NCBI GenBank assembly: GCA_016584305.1
Contig: JACEEZ010023409.1
Location: forward strand, 198,501 to 262,500
Length of the DNA stretch: 64,000 bases
Direction of reading: 5' to 3'
Source of the DNA: Chionoecetes opilio
Lineage: Eukaryota > Arthropoda > Malacostraca > Decapoda > Majidae
Of this stretch, positions 33,544-45,024 are shown piece by piece. The notes below the pieces were generated by a model. That model saw only the letters and a program-made list of their open reading frames with translations, was not told the origin of the DNA and ran no database searches. Every line of letters starts with the position of its first letter. The first letter of the stretch is position 1. The translations under genes were made by a program, and so were the position numbers.

Positions 33544-34128
33544 ATGGACGAGGACTTCGTGGTAGTTTTCAGAGACACCGACTATTTTTTCCTGGCCTAC
33601 AATAGGTGCTTTTTCTAATGGAGATAGTTTTATTTTGCGCAAGCCCATAATTTTTTTTTTTTAATCACCGAATTTTATGGTACCGTTGCCATTAAAAACT
33701 GTATCTTTATCAGAAAAAGCTCTAAAACTTTGCCAGAAAAAATTTGTCAGGGTCTTATAGGTTTTAATGAAACCTAACCTAACCTTAACCACAAAGTAAA
33801 CCTAACCTATAAGGTTAGGTTAGGTATACTTTGTGGTTAAGGTTAGGTTAGGTTTCATTAAAACATTTAAGGTCAGGTTAGGTTTCATTAAAACCTATAA
33901 GACCCTGACAAATTTTTTCCGGCCAAGTTTTAGAGCTTTTTCTGATAGAAATACAGTGTTTTTAATGGAAACGGTACCATAACATTCGGTGATTTTTTTT
34001 TTTTTTTAAACTAGTCTATGGGTTTGCGCAAAATAAAAAGAGATACATTAGAAAAAGCACCTATTGTAGGCCAGGAAAAAATAGTCGGTGTCTCTGAAAA
34101 CGAACGCGAATTCCTCGTCCATTATAAC
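33544..34128. mobile_element. Foldback element with TTAGG-like core
   Basis: The left arm begins AATGGACGAGGACTTCG and the right arm ends CGAATTCCTCGTCCATT; the arms match with few interruptions over about 270 bases, including GACACCGACTATTTTTTCCTGG and TTTCATTAAAACCTATAAG. The centre (33770-33880) is made of CCTAACCTAACC on one side and TTAGGTTAGG on the other. No coding capacity. A shorter relative lies at 39466-39748. Confidence 0.8.
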
Positions 34129-34189
34129 CAAATAAAATAATGGTGAGGTTATTGTAAACCCTTCAAACCATGAAAAAAAGGAATGCCAC

Positions 34190-34320
34190 AGCTATGGTAG
34201 AGATACGGCTCCATACCTATAGGTGCCGCGGCTAGAGATACGGCTCCATACCATTGGACGTTGTGGCTAAATACGGCGGCCGCATTCATTGACGCCGCGG
34301 CCAGGGATACGGCGCTTTTA
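34190..34320 (+). repeat. Outlying 35-bp satellite units and edge
   Basis: Two diverged copies of the 35-base unit, followed by CTAAATACGGCGGCCGCATT and GATACGGCGCTTTTAGAATG, the same edge sequence that closes the main array at 35428-35486. Confidence 0.8.
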
Positions 34321-34399
34321 GAATGGCTTTTATTCATGGTAAGAAGCAACAAAGGTAAGCCAGGCCCAAGGTGTTGGTGGTGGTGGCTGTAAGGTAAAG

Positions 34400-34998
34400 T
34401 TCTAGTGTTTGCCCATACTCTCCCACTTCCCCCAAACAAGTTTGGGGACCTGTGGGAATGCGGGGTTTTCGGGTGGGGAACAAATTATGCGTCGGAAACA
34501 TGTAACTTAAGAGTTATGTAGGGGGGGTAAAATTCCATAGATCTAAAGTAATTTCCTTATATCTAGAGAAATTTGCCTAACCAAAATTAATCTAACCTAG
34601 CCAAATTTTACCTAACTTAGCGGGGGGCTTGACACACCGATAACCTAACCTAACCAAATTAAATCAAATCTAACCTAACCTAACCTAACCAAATCTAACC
34701 TAACCTCCTAGCGGGGTGTTGGGGGGGGTTCTCGACACTTCTGTCATCATTCTGTGAGGATCGTCAGGTTCACACGTCTCTGTACTCAGAAGAAATCCAA
34801 TGATTTTTTCCTTTTTTTTTCCCCCTAGATCTGGGGAATTTTTTCAACACCCCTAGATCTGGGGAATTTTTTCAACACCCCTAGCTCAAAAACTATGTGG
34901 TTGCGACGCATATTTTGTACCCCAGACAAATATCCCGCATTCCCCCAGGTCCCCAAGCTTGTTTTGTGGGAGAGGGGGAGTATGGGCAAACACTAGAA
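34400..34998. mobile_element. Inverted-repeat element with CCTAA-type core
   Basis: Left arm 34400-34490 (CTAGTGTTTGCCCATACTC, then GGGGACCTG and GAATGCGGGG) is inverse to 34905-34998. The centre has runs of CCTAACCTAACC. It separates the satellite outlier at 34190 from the main array, so it inserted in or beside the satellite. Confidence 0.75.
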
Positions 34999-35002
34999 TA
35001 AT

Positions 35003-35425
35003 ACCGGCTGGAAGATACGGTTCCATACCTATAGGCGCTGCGGCTAGAGATACGGCTCCATACCTATAGGCGCAGCGGCTAGAGATACGGCTCCATACCT
35101 ATAGGCGCAGCGGCTAGAGATACGGCTCCATACCTATAGGCGCAGCGGCTAGAGATACGGCTCCATACCTATAGGCGCCGCGGCTAGAGATACGGCTCCA
35201 TACCTATAGGCGCAGCGGCTAGAGATACGGCTCCATACCTATAGGCGCAGCGGCTAGAGATACGGCTCCATACCTATAGGCGCCGCGGCTAGAGATACGG
35301 CTCCATACCTATAGGCGCAGCGGCTAGAGATACGGCTCCATACCTATAGGCGCAGCGGCTAGAGATACGGCTCCATACCTATAGGCGCCGCGGCTAGAGA
35401 TAAGGCTCCATACCATTGGACGCCG
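35003..35425 (+). repeat. 35-bp satellite array
   Basis: About 12 tandem copies of GGCGCAGCGG + CTAGAGATAC + GGCTCCATAC + CTATA. Units differ mainly at one position (GCGCAGCGG or GCGCCGCGG), in a non-random order, with degenerate units at both ends. Confidence 0.95.
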
Positions 35426-35495
35426 TGGCTAAATACGGCGGCCGTATTCATTGACGCCGCGGCCACAGATACGGCGCTTTTAGAATGCCGGATAA

Positions 35496-35886
35496 TTTAC
35501 AGCTTCACCCAACCAACGTTTTCTGATGCGCCTTATGTTTTTCTGGTGTGTTTTTATGTGTTTTGAATGAATCTGCTAACCATTTCTGTCGCATTTTTTT
35601 TTTTTTTTTAGGTATATAAAGATTAGTTGTTTTTTTTTGTTTTTTTTAGTTACGTAAAGGTTAGGTTAGGTTAGGTTAGGTATGGTTTAAGTTAGTTATA
35701 GTTATAGGTATAGGTAAAGGTTAGGTTAGGTTTAGGTTCATTTTTTTGTTTTTCATTTTTGGGAAAAAAAAAAAAAAAAAAAAAAAATTGCGACAGAAAC
35801 GGTTAGCAGATTCATTCAAAAAACAAAAACAAACCAGAAAAACAGAATGCGCATCAGAAAATCGTTGGTTGGGTGAAACTGTAAAT
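35496..35886. mobile_element. Foldback element with TTAGG-like core
   Basis: Left arm starts TTTACAGCTTCACCCAACCA and the right arm ends GGTTGGGTGAAACTGTAAA. Arms of about 100 bases also match at TTTCTGTCGCA. The centre is AAGGTTAGGTTAGGTTAGG and related runs between a T-run and an A-run. Confidence 0.8.
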
Positions 35887-36121
35887 TGACCTGAATGCCT
35901 TATATCCATGGTACGTAAGAAGCAGCAAAGGTAAGCCAGGGCAAAGGTGGTGGTGGTTGCCGTAATACCAGTACACACGCGTGCCCTCAACACTACCACC
36001 ACCAAATGGTCTTTCCTCGCCGTGCAGCAATAACAACCATTATTTCACCTGTTTTAGCCTCAACACATAACCACACAGCCGTGACTTACCCTTCCCAGAC
36101 ACTGACGTCGCCGCCAAACCC

Positions 36122-36840
36122 GTAAGCGGGTATCACCCGAGGCGTTTCGTCGGACTGTTTCGTCGAACCAAACTTGTATTTGGTTGGACCTGTTCGTCGA
36201 ACACTGACAACACATCTAGCACACGGTTGGGCCAACCGCTTCACCCAACAATAACAAACAATGATGAAAGCGATGACAGTGGGAGGCGTGGAGATTTGTT
36301 GTTAATGTTTTAACTTTAGGGGCATATATATACGTAGCTACTGGTGATGAAAAGGGAGGAGGTGATTGTTAGGAGAGAACGGCGACATATGAAGACGCGT
36401 TCATGTGGGCTAAATGGGTTATAGTGGACGAGAACTGCGCGGTCGATCGCTACCGCCGTTACCACTTAACAGATTATGTTTTGCTTAGTATAATGTGCAC
36501 TATTAATCCATTTCTGCATGCGTAACCTTTAAAACATATATATATATATTGAAGAAATTATACGAGTTGTCTAATAATGCATAGACACACCCCGACCTCC
36601 CTCCCACCCACCCCCATCCCTTAGGAGGTTTGGTTAAGCTTCGGTTATGTTAATAATAAGTCAGGGGGTCGGATCCCCTCCCGTTAGAACCTGCGGGGCG
36701 GGGCACAGTTGCTTTCGTACAATTCCGTCACTTCCCTGGTTTCTGAGACACTGACTATTATTTCCTGGCCAAGTTTTACAGCTTTTTCTGATAGATACAT
36801 TGTTATCAATGAAAAAGTGACCCTAGGATTTAGTGAGAAG
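36122..36840 (-). mobile_element. Right half of repeat family X (inverse)
   Basis: Begins AGCGGGTATCACCCGAGGCG and TTTCGTCGGACTGTTTCGTC. It is the inverse of 45190-45886 over about 700 bases, including ATGAACGCGTC, CATGCGTAACCTTTAAAACAT and TAGAACCTGCGGGGCGGGGC. The other end of the family is missing here. Confidence 0.75.
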
Positions 36841-37145
36841 AAAAAAAAACTTTTTAACATGTTTCATGAAAATAAAAATGGTAAATTTTTACGATGGCAC
36901 CAAACTTCCCTACACAATTGGGAGCATGGTTTTTGTTTACCTTATTGTATTCTAAGAGACATTTTCTCCTTGAGCTTTCCGTCGCAAATCAATAGTTTCG
37001 GAGATAAGAACATTTTAGGTGGGAGGAAGAATAGTTTCCTTGTTTACAAAATGCCTCCCTCTTCCTCTTCTTCTGACCTGGGCAGGAACCCAGCAACAAA
37101 GGTAGTTGCGCCAGCAACGACCATCTCTCTAAACTTCTTTTCCTA

Positions 37146-38300
37146 ACGACGAAAGCTACAAAGCCTCCCTTTTCGGTCGTTAACGCGTCGGAAGGCGCTG
37201 ACTGGCTAAGGCGAGTAATGACGTCATCAAGCGCGTCATCAGTCACCAGCCAATGACAGTTTTTAAAACTTCTCGACCAATCACAAGTCAGCGAGACATA
37301 TTTCCGGGCAAGAATGGCATGCCAGACTGCCTCTCCCCGTCATCTCAAACTAATTCTCGTTTTATTCGGAATGCTTGCGTTTTAAGGAGTTTTAATGTAT
37401 CAGATAGTAAGATGTATAAGTAAGGAGCCTGTGTTGCTAGTGTTTTGGTGGTAGAAGGTGTGTGTGTGGGTTAAAATAGTGAATATTTGTGTTAGTGAGA
37501 GGCCCCGCGGCAAGGCCTCTCCGTCACTCTGCCCCGTCATCAGTCACCTCATCATAACATTTTTAAATCACCCTTATTTAAGGTGACACACGGTGCTACA
37601 TTGATTTAGATAATGACAAGTATATATAACATCTCACCATAATCACTAAGTTGTATAATAACGAGTAATAAGACGTTTAAGCCTGCCCAAACCTACAGTG
37701 GCGGAGGAGCTGGGGGCTCCAGCCGCCACACTCAACAGTTTTGAGTAAAAACCCGCAGTTATCCGCCTCACCTGTGCCTTCCTGAAGAAGACAGTCAGCT
37801 CCCACGTCTGTGATAGCACCATAGGATATCACCAGGGATCATGGGATTCCTCAAGGGGTTCTCGCTCCCCTACTAAATATTACCAAAGACATCTACCTCC
37901 CTTGGTGAAGTTGGTGTTGATATCCACCTCACGGGCTTCATCCTGCTGCTGCTGCTGCTGCCGAAGGCCGCGCTGCCAGACGTAGATGAGTCCCTTGCTT
38001 GTATTTCATCTCTTTACTCATATATATGAATAATATCCATCCAAATGCAATCATATGTCTACATTCACCTATAAAAAAGATATTTCATAGCATACCAGCA
38101 ATAATGAGCATCCCTGGAGACTTCCGACCTCTGCTAATACTGGTTTTGAGCAGTCGTTGGCCGTGTGCACGTTAACGACGAAATCGACGAATTTTCCGAG
38201 CTGTGGGTTCCGTCGTTGGACTAACGACCAAAAAAAGGTCTTTAAGTGTTTTGTGGCTTCTGGCCCTGCATTGCTTTTCTTTCGGAGGCGCACCCGTGGC
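37146..38300 (+). repeat. Long dispersed repeat, copy 1
   Basis: Matches 51785-52880 in the same orientation and, in part, 53058-53655. Shared landmarks are GGAAGGCGCTGACTGGCTAA, ATTTCCGGGCAAGAATGGCA, a (CTG)n stretch near 37945 and CCTGGAGACTTCCGACCTCT. No open frame persists across the copies, so I do not call a gene. Confidence 0.8.
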
Positions 38301-38880
38301 TACCTAGCCTAACCTAACCTAACCTTACCTTACCTTAGGGTAAATGTTTACACTAGGACCGAAATTACCTACACAATTCGACTTATCACTTTTAGCAGTT
38401 CACCTCAGTTTTCGCTAGGTGGCCATAGTGTCGTCTCTCAAAAAGGGGACAAGGCGCTTTAAAGTAATCAGTTAGGAATTTTTATTGTTTTGTTTATCAG
38501 TGATGCATTACTTCAATGAAGTTTTTAGTATCCAATGTATATCATAATATGCATACTTAATTTTAATAAAAGAATTTCATCGTTGAGTGAAAACAAAAAA
38601 AAATAGAAGGATATTAACAAATACCAATAGTGAGGCCTGTTACAATGTAAAACAGTCGTTCTTACAGACATGCCAATGAAATTCAACAAGAGACTATATG
38701 AAGCCACTCATAAAAGGGAAAAACACATGTCATTGTCTATAACTATTGAAAATGGCTTTACATTATGAACAGGTGGCCTCCTTACGCCGCACCCTGTCAC
38801 GCTCCCAGGCGCACGATTATCAGTTTAAGCTGTGCGAGCGGTCCGTAAAACAATAACATACAGGCACGTCACGAGGGACT

Positions 38881-39346
38881 GTGTTTGTATGTGCTGTGGC
38901 AGACTGCAAGTCTGATTCAAGAAAAAAAGTAGAGAAACACCATGTATGGTTGAAGTCAAAGGCTGGGTGAAATTTCCGTCAGCAAAGAAAGAACCACAAC
39001 GAAGAAAGTTATGGGAAGATAGATGTCGACGTAGTCACGGTAGTGGAGGCTGGAAGGCTACAGATTTCATGCTATTGTTCCAGGCATTTCATTAACTGGA
39101 TTGGAATGGCCCACCCTCTTCGCACCCTATCAAAACAGTTGCCACAATGACTGGGGTAAGAAACTCTCATATAAAAGGCCATCAAATCCCTGGCAAATAA
39201 ATAATGTTAAAGTAACAGGTGGCAGTGATCTAGTTTTCCTGGCTGCTGCTTATGCCTACCGCAAGAAGCTGTGGTTGAAGTCATCATCAGTAAAAAATGG
39301 GAAGAAGTTGGCCCCCCATTACAGTATGCAACGTTATCATCTTTAA
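38881..39346 (+). pseudogene. THAP domain of the ISL2EU-type transposase
   Basis: One frame reads VCAVADCKSDSRKK and HHVWLKSKAG then a stop; the neighbouring frame continues VKFPSAKKEPQRRKLWEDRC; a third has CSRHFINWIG. C-x4-C, a conserved Trp and finally C-x2-H make a C2CH THAP zinc finger, the DNA-binding domain of many transposases. The following frame 39101-39346 continues the protein. Two one-base frameshifts within 200 bases show decay. The expected role is recognition of the element ends. Confidence 0.7.
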
Positions 39347-39465
39347 AAGGTAAGACATTATTGTGAATGGGGTGGAAGTATGAATTAAATTAGGGTAAAC
39401 GGGTCCCTTAGCTCCACACCCCCGATGATCATTTAATTGTGGTATTACTCTCACCAAACGGTTAA

Positions 39466-39748
39466 AATGGACGAGTTTCGCGGTCGTTTCCAGAAAACGC
39501 CAAATTTTATTTCTTGGATACAATAGGTGCTTGTTGTAATGGAGATAGTTTTATTTTGCGAAAAAAAAGTATACTTTGGTTAAGGTTAGGTTAGATTTCA
39601 TTAAAACCTAAAAGGTTAGGTTAGTTTAATTTTTTTTTTTTTTTTTTTTCGCAAAAAAAAAAAGCCCCAATTAGAACAAGCACCTATTGTAGGCCAAGAA
39701 AAAATAGTTGGTGTCTCTGAAAACGACCGCGAAACTCTCGTCCATTAT
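39466..39748. mobile_element. Short foldback element inside the transposase gene
   Basis: Left edge AATGGACGAGTTTCGCGGTC, right edge GACCGCGAAACTCTCGTCCATT, with an inner AAGGTTAGGTTAG core. It is a shorter relative of 33544-34128 and lies between the THAP exon and later exons. Confidence 0.75.
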
Positions 39749-40299
39749 TACCCCCAAAACATTCTATCATGGATCAACTCACCAAACACGACACATGCTA
39801 CTTTCAAAAATGGTAATCAAAATTTTCTTACTTTTCCTAATGGTGAGGGGCAAACATACAGTTTGCTCTGAGTACACAGTGAGGGGCATAGAGTAAAGTA
39901 CGTATCTATTTACAGAATACGTTAACCTAACCATATTTCGTGCTAAACTTAATTTTTGTGTCTCTTTATGATATCTGTTGATGGCCATGGGAGGAGCCAG
40001 GCTGAGGTTGTGGACCAAATTCGAGTAAACAGTTTCATCTGCAGCAGCCAAGAGCTGTCCCCATAAAACCCCATTATCAGGCCCTTTCGCTTGTTCGATT
40101 TTCAGAAAAAAATGTGATTTACAATATGGTTACAATTTACTGAACCCAATTATGAGGTTAGATTACAAGCAAAATGTATATTAAGGAGAAATGGAGGGGT
40201 AGTTTTAATTTTTTGTTAAGCATCGTAACCAATATAGTAAGCTAACAGTGGAAAAATAGGTTATATAACTATGCAATGATTTCTATTTTTTCAGCAACA

Positions 40300-42768
40300 C
40301 TGACCTACACCCAGATGCTGATGATGTCCTACCTAAAGAACCAGCAGGTGAAGTCATCATCATTGAAACTAGGGGATGAATTTGGCCCTCATAACAGTAT
40401 GCAACAGTCATCATTTAAAACGGGTTTAAAAAACTATTGTGCATGAGGTGGAAGGATAAGGTAAAAGAGTTATTTGGGTGTGAAAGAGGTGTTAGTATAG
40501 GCCAAGCGCTAGAACAAGAAAGAAGGGAATGTCTGGATAGAGAGAGCTGGAGGCTCTGCTGGGGCCATCCCCTTGGGGGACGCCCCCGGGGGGAGCGAGC
40601 GTCAGAGATACCTAGATAGATAGAGGTGTATATATGCATTAATTATATTTATGTCAATATTCGCAAAAAAAAAGAACAAACAGTGATGGTTTTCATGGCA
40701 ATACTCGCATAAAAAAAAATTTAAGGCCCGTATCAAGAGCCCTGATGAAGGTCCAGCGACGAGCGACGAACGACTGAGGAAGAGTACCATAAAAGGGATA
40801 TTTTTCAGAACGAAGAGCTGTGAGAAAGTCGTCGCTGCTCTTTGTTCTGAAAAATATCCTTTTATGGTACTTTTCCCTCAGGCGATCGTCGTTCGTCGCT
40901 CGACATTCATCATGACTCTTGAATGGGGGCCTAAACTCCCCAGTTTCTAATAGTTCAGAGGAGGGGACTCTGACGAGCCAACCAAGAACGCATCCATGCA
41001 CGTTTTAAGCTAGTTTGTTAGGTCTTATGTTAAATTTTATTTCAGGGACCTATGAGTTCATTACAAGAAAGTGTAATTAAACAAATTAATATGGTACTTG
41101 GCAAACTCGGAAAGGTTATGAAAAATTGTAACAAAGTAATGGAACCCTATGAGGAAAATTATTGTAAATTTGTACTATCACAGGAAAAAAGAAAATTGTA
41201 CAAAACAAATTGTACACGACGGGTTTATAACTATGCAACTCCTATTTATTTCAGCAATACTGAAGCACACCCAGACCACACCTATCCTGAAAGCTCCCAT
41301 AAAACTACAAAACTCTGGTGGAACCAGTAGATGTTGGGACGCAGATGAGTCAGCCTGTCAGTCATGCTGAAACCAAAACGCTTTAAAACGGTAGGTTATT
41401 TGTTTTGAACTCCATTTTGTATGATTTCAAACATTTTGGAAGAAATTTAAGGGGTTATGGAATGAAAGCAGGTTCAGGAGTGACTGCAGAATATATGAAA
41501 TAAATTGCGTGGAGGGGGATAGGTTGAGTTGTATATGTGGTATAAGAAGCTTTGATAGTGAGAAACTACGTGAGGGAGATATGTTCAGGATTTATGCATT
41601 ATAACCCCTTCTTCGGGCCTTATGTGTCACCTCTTTAGTTCTATACACATCCTTTCTAGCTCAACACTGGCTACCAGGATTACTTCCATCTTGCCACAAT
41701 TTTCTCTTCTCTTGTACTGAAACACTGACATTATTATTACAATTCTTATCCCATAAACTTTATTTTCTTGTTTTTCAGTTCTTCCGTGCCAAGCAGCTAA
41801 GAACAAGATGCTTCGTGAGGCATTCAAGGAGAAAGTTCTGCAGAGTGATAAGTCTGTTAGAAAGTATACGGGTTTTTTTATCGAAAAATATACTGAATGG
41901 CAAAATTTAAAGAAAATTTCAGAAAAAAGTGGAAAAGATTAATTTTTGGAAAGGCCTAAGCAATTCAATAAGAAGTCAAAACAGAGCAGCCGAGGTAAAT
42001 CAAAGAGAATTTTCTGTATTTGATAAATTTCCCTTTATAACTGTCTTTATATATTAGAGAAGCCATGGAAAATGGAGGCCCTTTGCTGACCTGTTTGGGG
42101 GTTAGCCAAAGTCATGTTAGCTGTGTAATAACAACATGGATAAACATATTGTATGATATCTTCAAAATGGCTAAAGTATCCAACAGCTGAAAATGTAAGG
42201 AAAAAATCTTCCTGAGAACTATCCATCAAAAGTATAGCGATACAAGAGTTATATTAGACTGTACAGAGTTCTTACAGTTAAACCAAAAAATTGCACTGCA
42301 CAAGCTGCAACATATTCTAATTATAAGCACCAAAATACTGTCAAACTTTTGGTAGGAATCCCCAAAAACAGGCTTGATTTCCTTTGTTTCGAATGTGTAT
42401 GGGGCTGTACTTTGATAGGTATATGTTTGAAAAAGAGTTTCTGGAAAAAGTTGAACCGGGGGATGCCCTAATGGTTGATCGTGGCTTCAATATTGCTGAC
42501 TTGTTACTTGCAAAAAAAGCAAAGTTACACATGCCTCCGTTTACCAAAAAGAAGGATGAAAGTGGTCGAGGTATTAAATCAAAGTGAAATTTTCTAAAAC
42601 AAGGGATATTGCATCACTACGCATTCATGTCGAACGAGCCAAGAACGCATGAAAAATTAAAAAATTGTTGTCACGAACAAATAGATATGAAGTTGTGGCA
42701 CTTACTAGACCAAATTATGGTCATAGTAGCAGTGATGTGCAACATGGAGCCTCCTCTACTGAATGAGT
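40300..42768 (+). pseudogene. HTH and DDE_4 catalytic region of the ISL2EU-type transposase
   Basis: After possible small exons at 40297-40378 and 41254-41330 (both beginning after TTTCAG), a block at 41795-41990 reads MLREAFKEKVLQSDKSVRKYTGF. A helix-turn-helix follows at about 42095-42180 (LGVSQSHVSCVITTWINIL). The catalytic part gives RVILDCTEF at 42240, then in a shifted frame LISFVSNVYGA, then in the frame 42384-42587 GDALMVDRGFNIADLL and LHMPPFTKK, and finally IASLRIHVERAK after 42600. The first Asp (ILDCTEF), the second (DRGF) and the late acidic segment fit a DDE_Tnp_4 transposase. At least three frameshifts are visible in the catalytic part. Confidence 0.75.
40725..40931. mobile_element. 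Palindromic Harbinger-like MITE, copy 1
   Basis: Starts GGCCCGTATCAAGAGCCCTG and ends GACTCTTGAATGGGGGCC, with TAA on both sides (40722-40724 and 40932-40934). The whole 207 bases fold on themselves around 40825, with AAAAGGGATATTTTTCAGAACG mirrored. A three-base TAA duplication suits PIF/Harbinger. Confidence 0.75.
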
Positions 42769-43039
42769 AATGGTGTTTCACAAACTGAATGCCTCAAACT
42801 TACCCTATTTTTTACCAAGAGCTATTTCGCTATACAAAAATTCGTTAGACGTAGAAACATCCACGGTTGAACTAAAACTGTTTGTATCTTCGCAACTTCC
42901 CTGTACTATGAAGAAGTAAAAGGCACCAAAAGTAATTTTGTTTTCTTTAATAAAACATTATAAATATATAAGTTACATCTACTTAGCTCTGATGAGTGGA
43001 ATTGACATACTTATAACTACAACCACCATCTTTTCACTT

Positions 43040-43556
43040 CCATTCATCACTAAGAATACCATTACATCAACACACCCCCAACTCTATCACAAAGAATACC
43101 ATTACATCAACACAGCCCCAACTCTATCACAAAGAATACTATTACATCAACACAGCCCCAACTCTTATCACAAAGAATACCATTACATCAACACAGCCCA
43201 ACTCTATCACAAAGAATACCATTACATCAACACAGCCCAAACTCTTATCACAAAGAATACCTTTACATCAACACAGCCCCAATCTTATCACAAAAAATAC
43301 CATTACATCAACACAGCCCCAAACTCTTATCACAGAAAATACCATTACATCAACACAGCCCCAACTCTATCACAATGAATACTATTACATCAACACAGCC
43401 CCAACTCTATCACAAAGAATACTATTCATCAACACACCCCCAACTCTATCACAAAGAATACTATTACATCAACACAGCCCAACTCTATCACAAAGAATAC
43501 TATTACATAAAACACAGCCCCAACTCTATCACAAAGAATACCATTACCGCAACTCA
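43040..43556 (+). repeat. About 40-bp minisatellite
   Basis: Thirteen or so copies of a unit with TATCACAAAGAATACCATTA and CATCAACACAGCCCCAA, 37-42 bases long because of small indels. It creates a false open frame. It lies between the two converging genes of the ISL2EU-type element. Confidence 0.9.
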
Positions 43557-43563
43557 TCACTAA

Positions 43564-43840
43564 GGCCGTAAAAAGAGTCATGATAAAAAGTCAACGACGA
43601 ATGACATGATGTCATGATGAGGGTCGGGGCAAAAGTCATGATGAAGGTCGAGCGCCGAACGTCGAATGACCGAGGAATGTTACCATAAAAGGGATATTTT
43701 TCGGAAAGAAGAGAAAGCGCGAAGACACGGGGGTTCGACCAGAAGCTGCTCTTCGTTCCAAAAATATCCCTTTTTGGTAACTTTCCCTCGGTCATTCGAC
43801 GTTCGTCGCTGACCTTCATCAGGGACTCTTGGTACGGGCC
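43564..43840. mobile_element. Palindromic Harbinger-like MITE, copy 2
   Basis: Same ends as copy 1 (GGCCGTAAAAAGAG and CTCTTGGTACGGGCC), flanked by TAA (43561-43563 and 43841-43843). The left arm holds an extra duplicated ATGATGAGGGTCG segment. Confidence 0.75.
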
Positions 43841-43906
43841 TAAGAATTGCATCACATCAACACTCCCAACTCATCATCATCATCACACCACAGAGGTTTC
43901 CATTCT

Positions 43907-44760
43907 TTAATTACCAGAACTTGTATTACGATCAAAAAACCCTTTCTGGTAAATAAATTTTTCATAAAAAAACATAGCCTTTGTAACATCGGCTTCAAAT
44001 CTGCTTTTGTCAAAGTATATTCTTTCAATGGTTAAACAGGGTTCCTTTTTTGTGAATAAAAACAAAGTCCCCCCAGGGGAAAACCTGTCACCCCAAGATG
44101 GGCTTGTACTTGGGTACCATGCAGATGATTCTTGAGGGTACTTGCCATCATTACCAAACAAACATGGTTTTTCCCCCCTTCGAGCAACCTCTTCTCCTGT
44201 AAGGGAATTTGTATGTGTGCTGTAAGGGCACCTTAATTTCTAAAAGTCCAGGGGCCACAACATTTGCACTTGACGACACCATCTGGGCTTACTCTTAAAT
44301 TGGATTTGTTTCAAAAATGAAAAGCCAGTTTCTGATACCTTTAGTGATTCTGCTTATGTTTCATGTTTTTATAGTATAGTTTTCTCACAAAGGTTCACTT
44401 CTTTTTCCATATTCAGTACACGTTTCCATGAATTTGGACTGCCCCATGATTGAATCCACAACAAATGTCACTACAATCCCTGCTATAATGAGCAGCCAGG
44501 TGGAGAGTTGTTGATGTTAAGGCTCCAACTCTTTGTTTTTTCCATAGAGAACACTTGGCTTGAGCCTTGGTAAACTTTCAAATGTTTTCCCTGATGGTAC
44601 AGTGAAGTGTGAGATAAATCGACTATAAATGATGTACACTGTTCTCTCTGAAACTGTTGTGCCAACTCTGGGAGAGTGATAAATTTGTTGCTGGAGATGG
44701 TTCATACGATTGCTGCAAATGTACGGCATTCGTCTCCTTCAGAAAGCCCGGAAGTCGTTG
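43907..44760 (-). pseudogene. YqaJ-like nuclease region of the ISL2EU-type element
   Basis: On the minus strand, fragments around 44350-44290 give SETGF, then LRVSPDGVVKC, then in a shifted frame GLLEIKVPLQHTYKF, then (44161-43907) LFGNDGKYPQESSAWYPST and FDKSRFEADVTKAMFFYEKF. An SPDG loop followed by an LEIK strand is the D...ExK arrangement of YqaJ-type exonucleases, which are restriction-endonuclease-like folds. At least one frameshift separates SPDG from LEIK. The upstream part, 44760-44400, has short open frames that may be degenerate exons. The gene runs towards the transposase and is continued upstream by the SWIM exons beyond 46 kb. Confidence 0.6.
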
Positions 44761-45024
44761 TCCATGTCCTCATCTTGGTATGCTGATCTGAACACACATG
44801 CCTTGTACAGGATTCTGGATGAGGAACAGTCGGCCGTGGGCTGCTAGTGTCATGTCTGCACATAAAGATTTCTTTTAGTTTTGGGGAAACTAAACCTAAA
44901 TCAATGCAAAAACATTATTTGGGACAGGAGTGAAGAAAAATTACTATTTTTCAAACGGCTATTTTATTACTTTACACTACCAACTTTTCCCTCACTCGTG
45001 AGTCACAGGACTGACTCCTTTCCG

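Noticed and set aside
33770..33900. Chromosome end, because of CCTAACC and TTAGG runs
   Set aside because: The runs are short, occur in both orientations, lie at the centres of inverted repeats and are surrounded by other sequence, so they are interior copies.
42938..43378. 146-residue open frame with YHKEYHYINTAP repeats
   Set aside because: It is the translation of the roughly 40-bp minisatellite, with frame changes at every indel.
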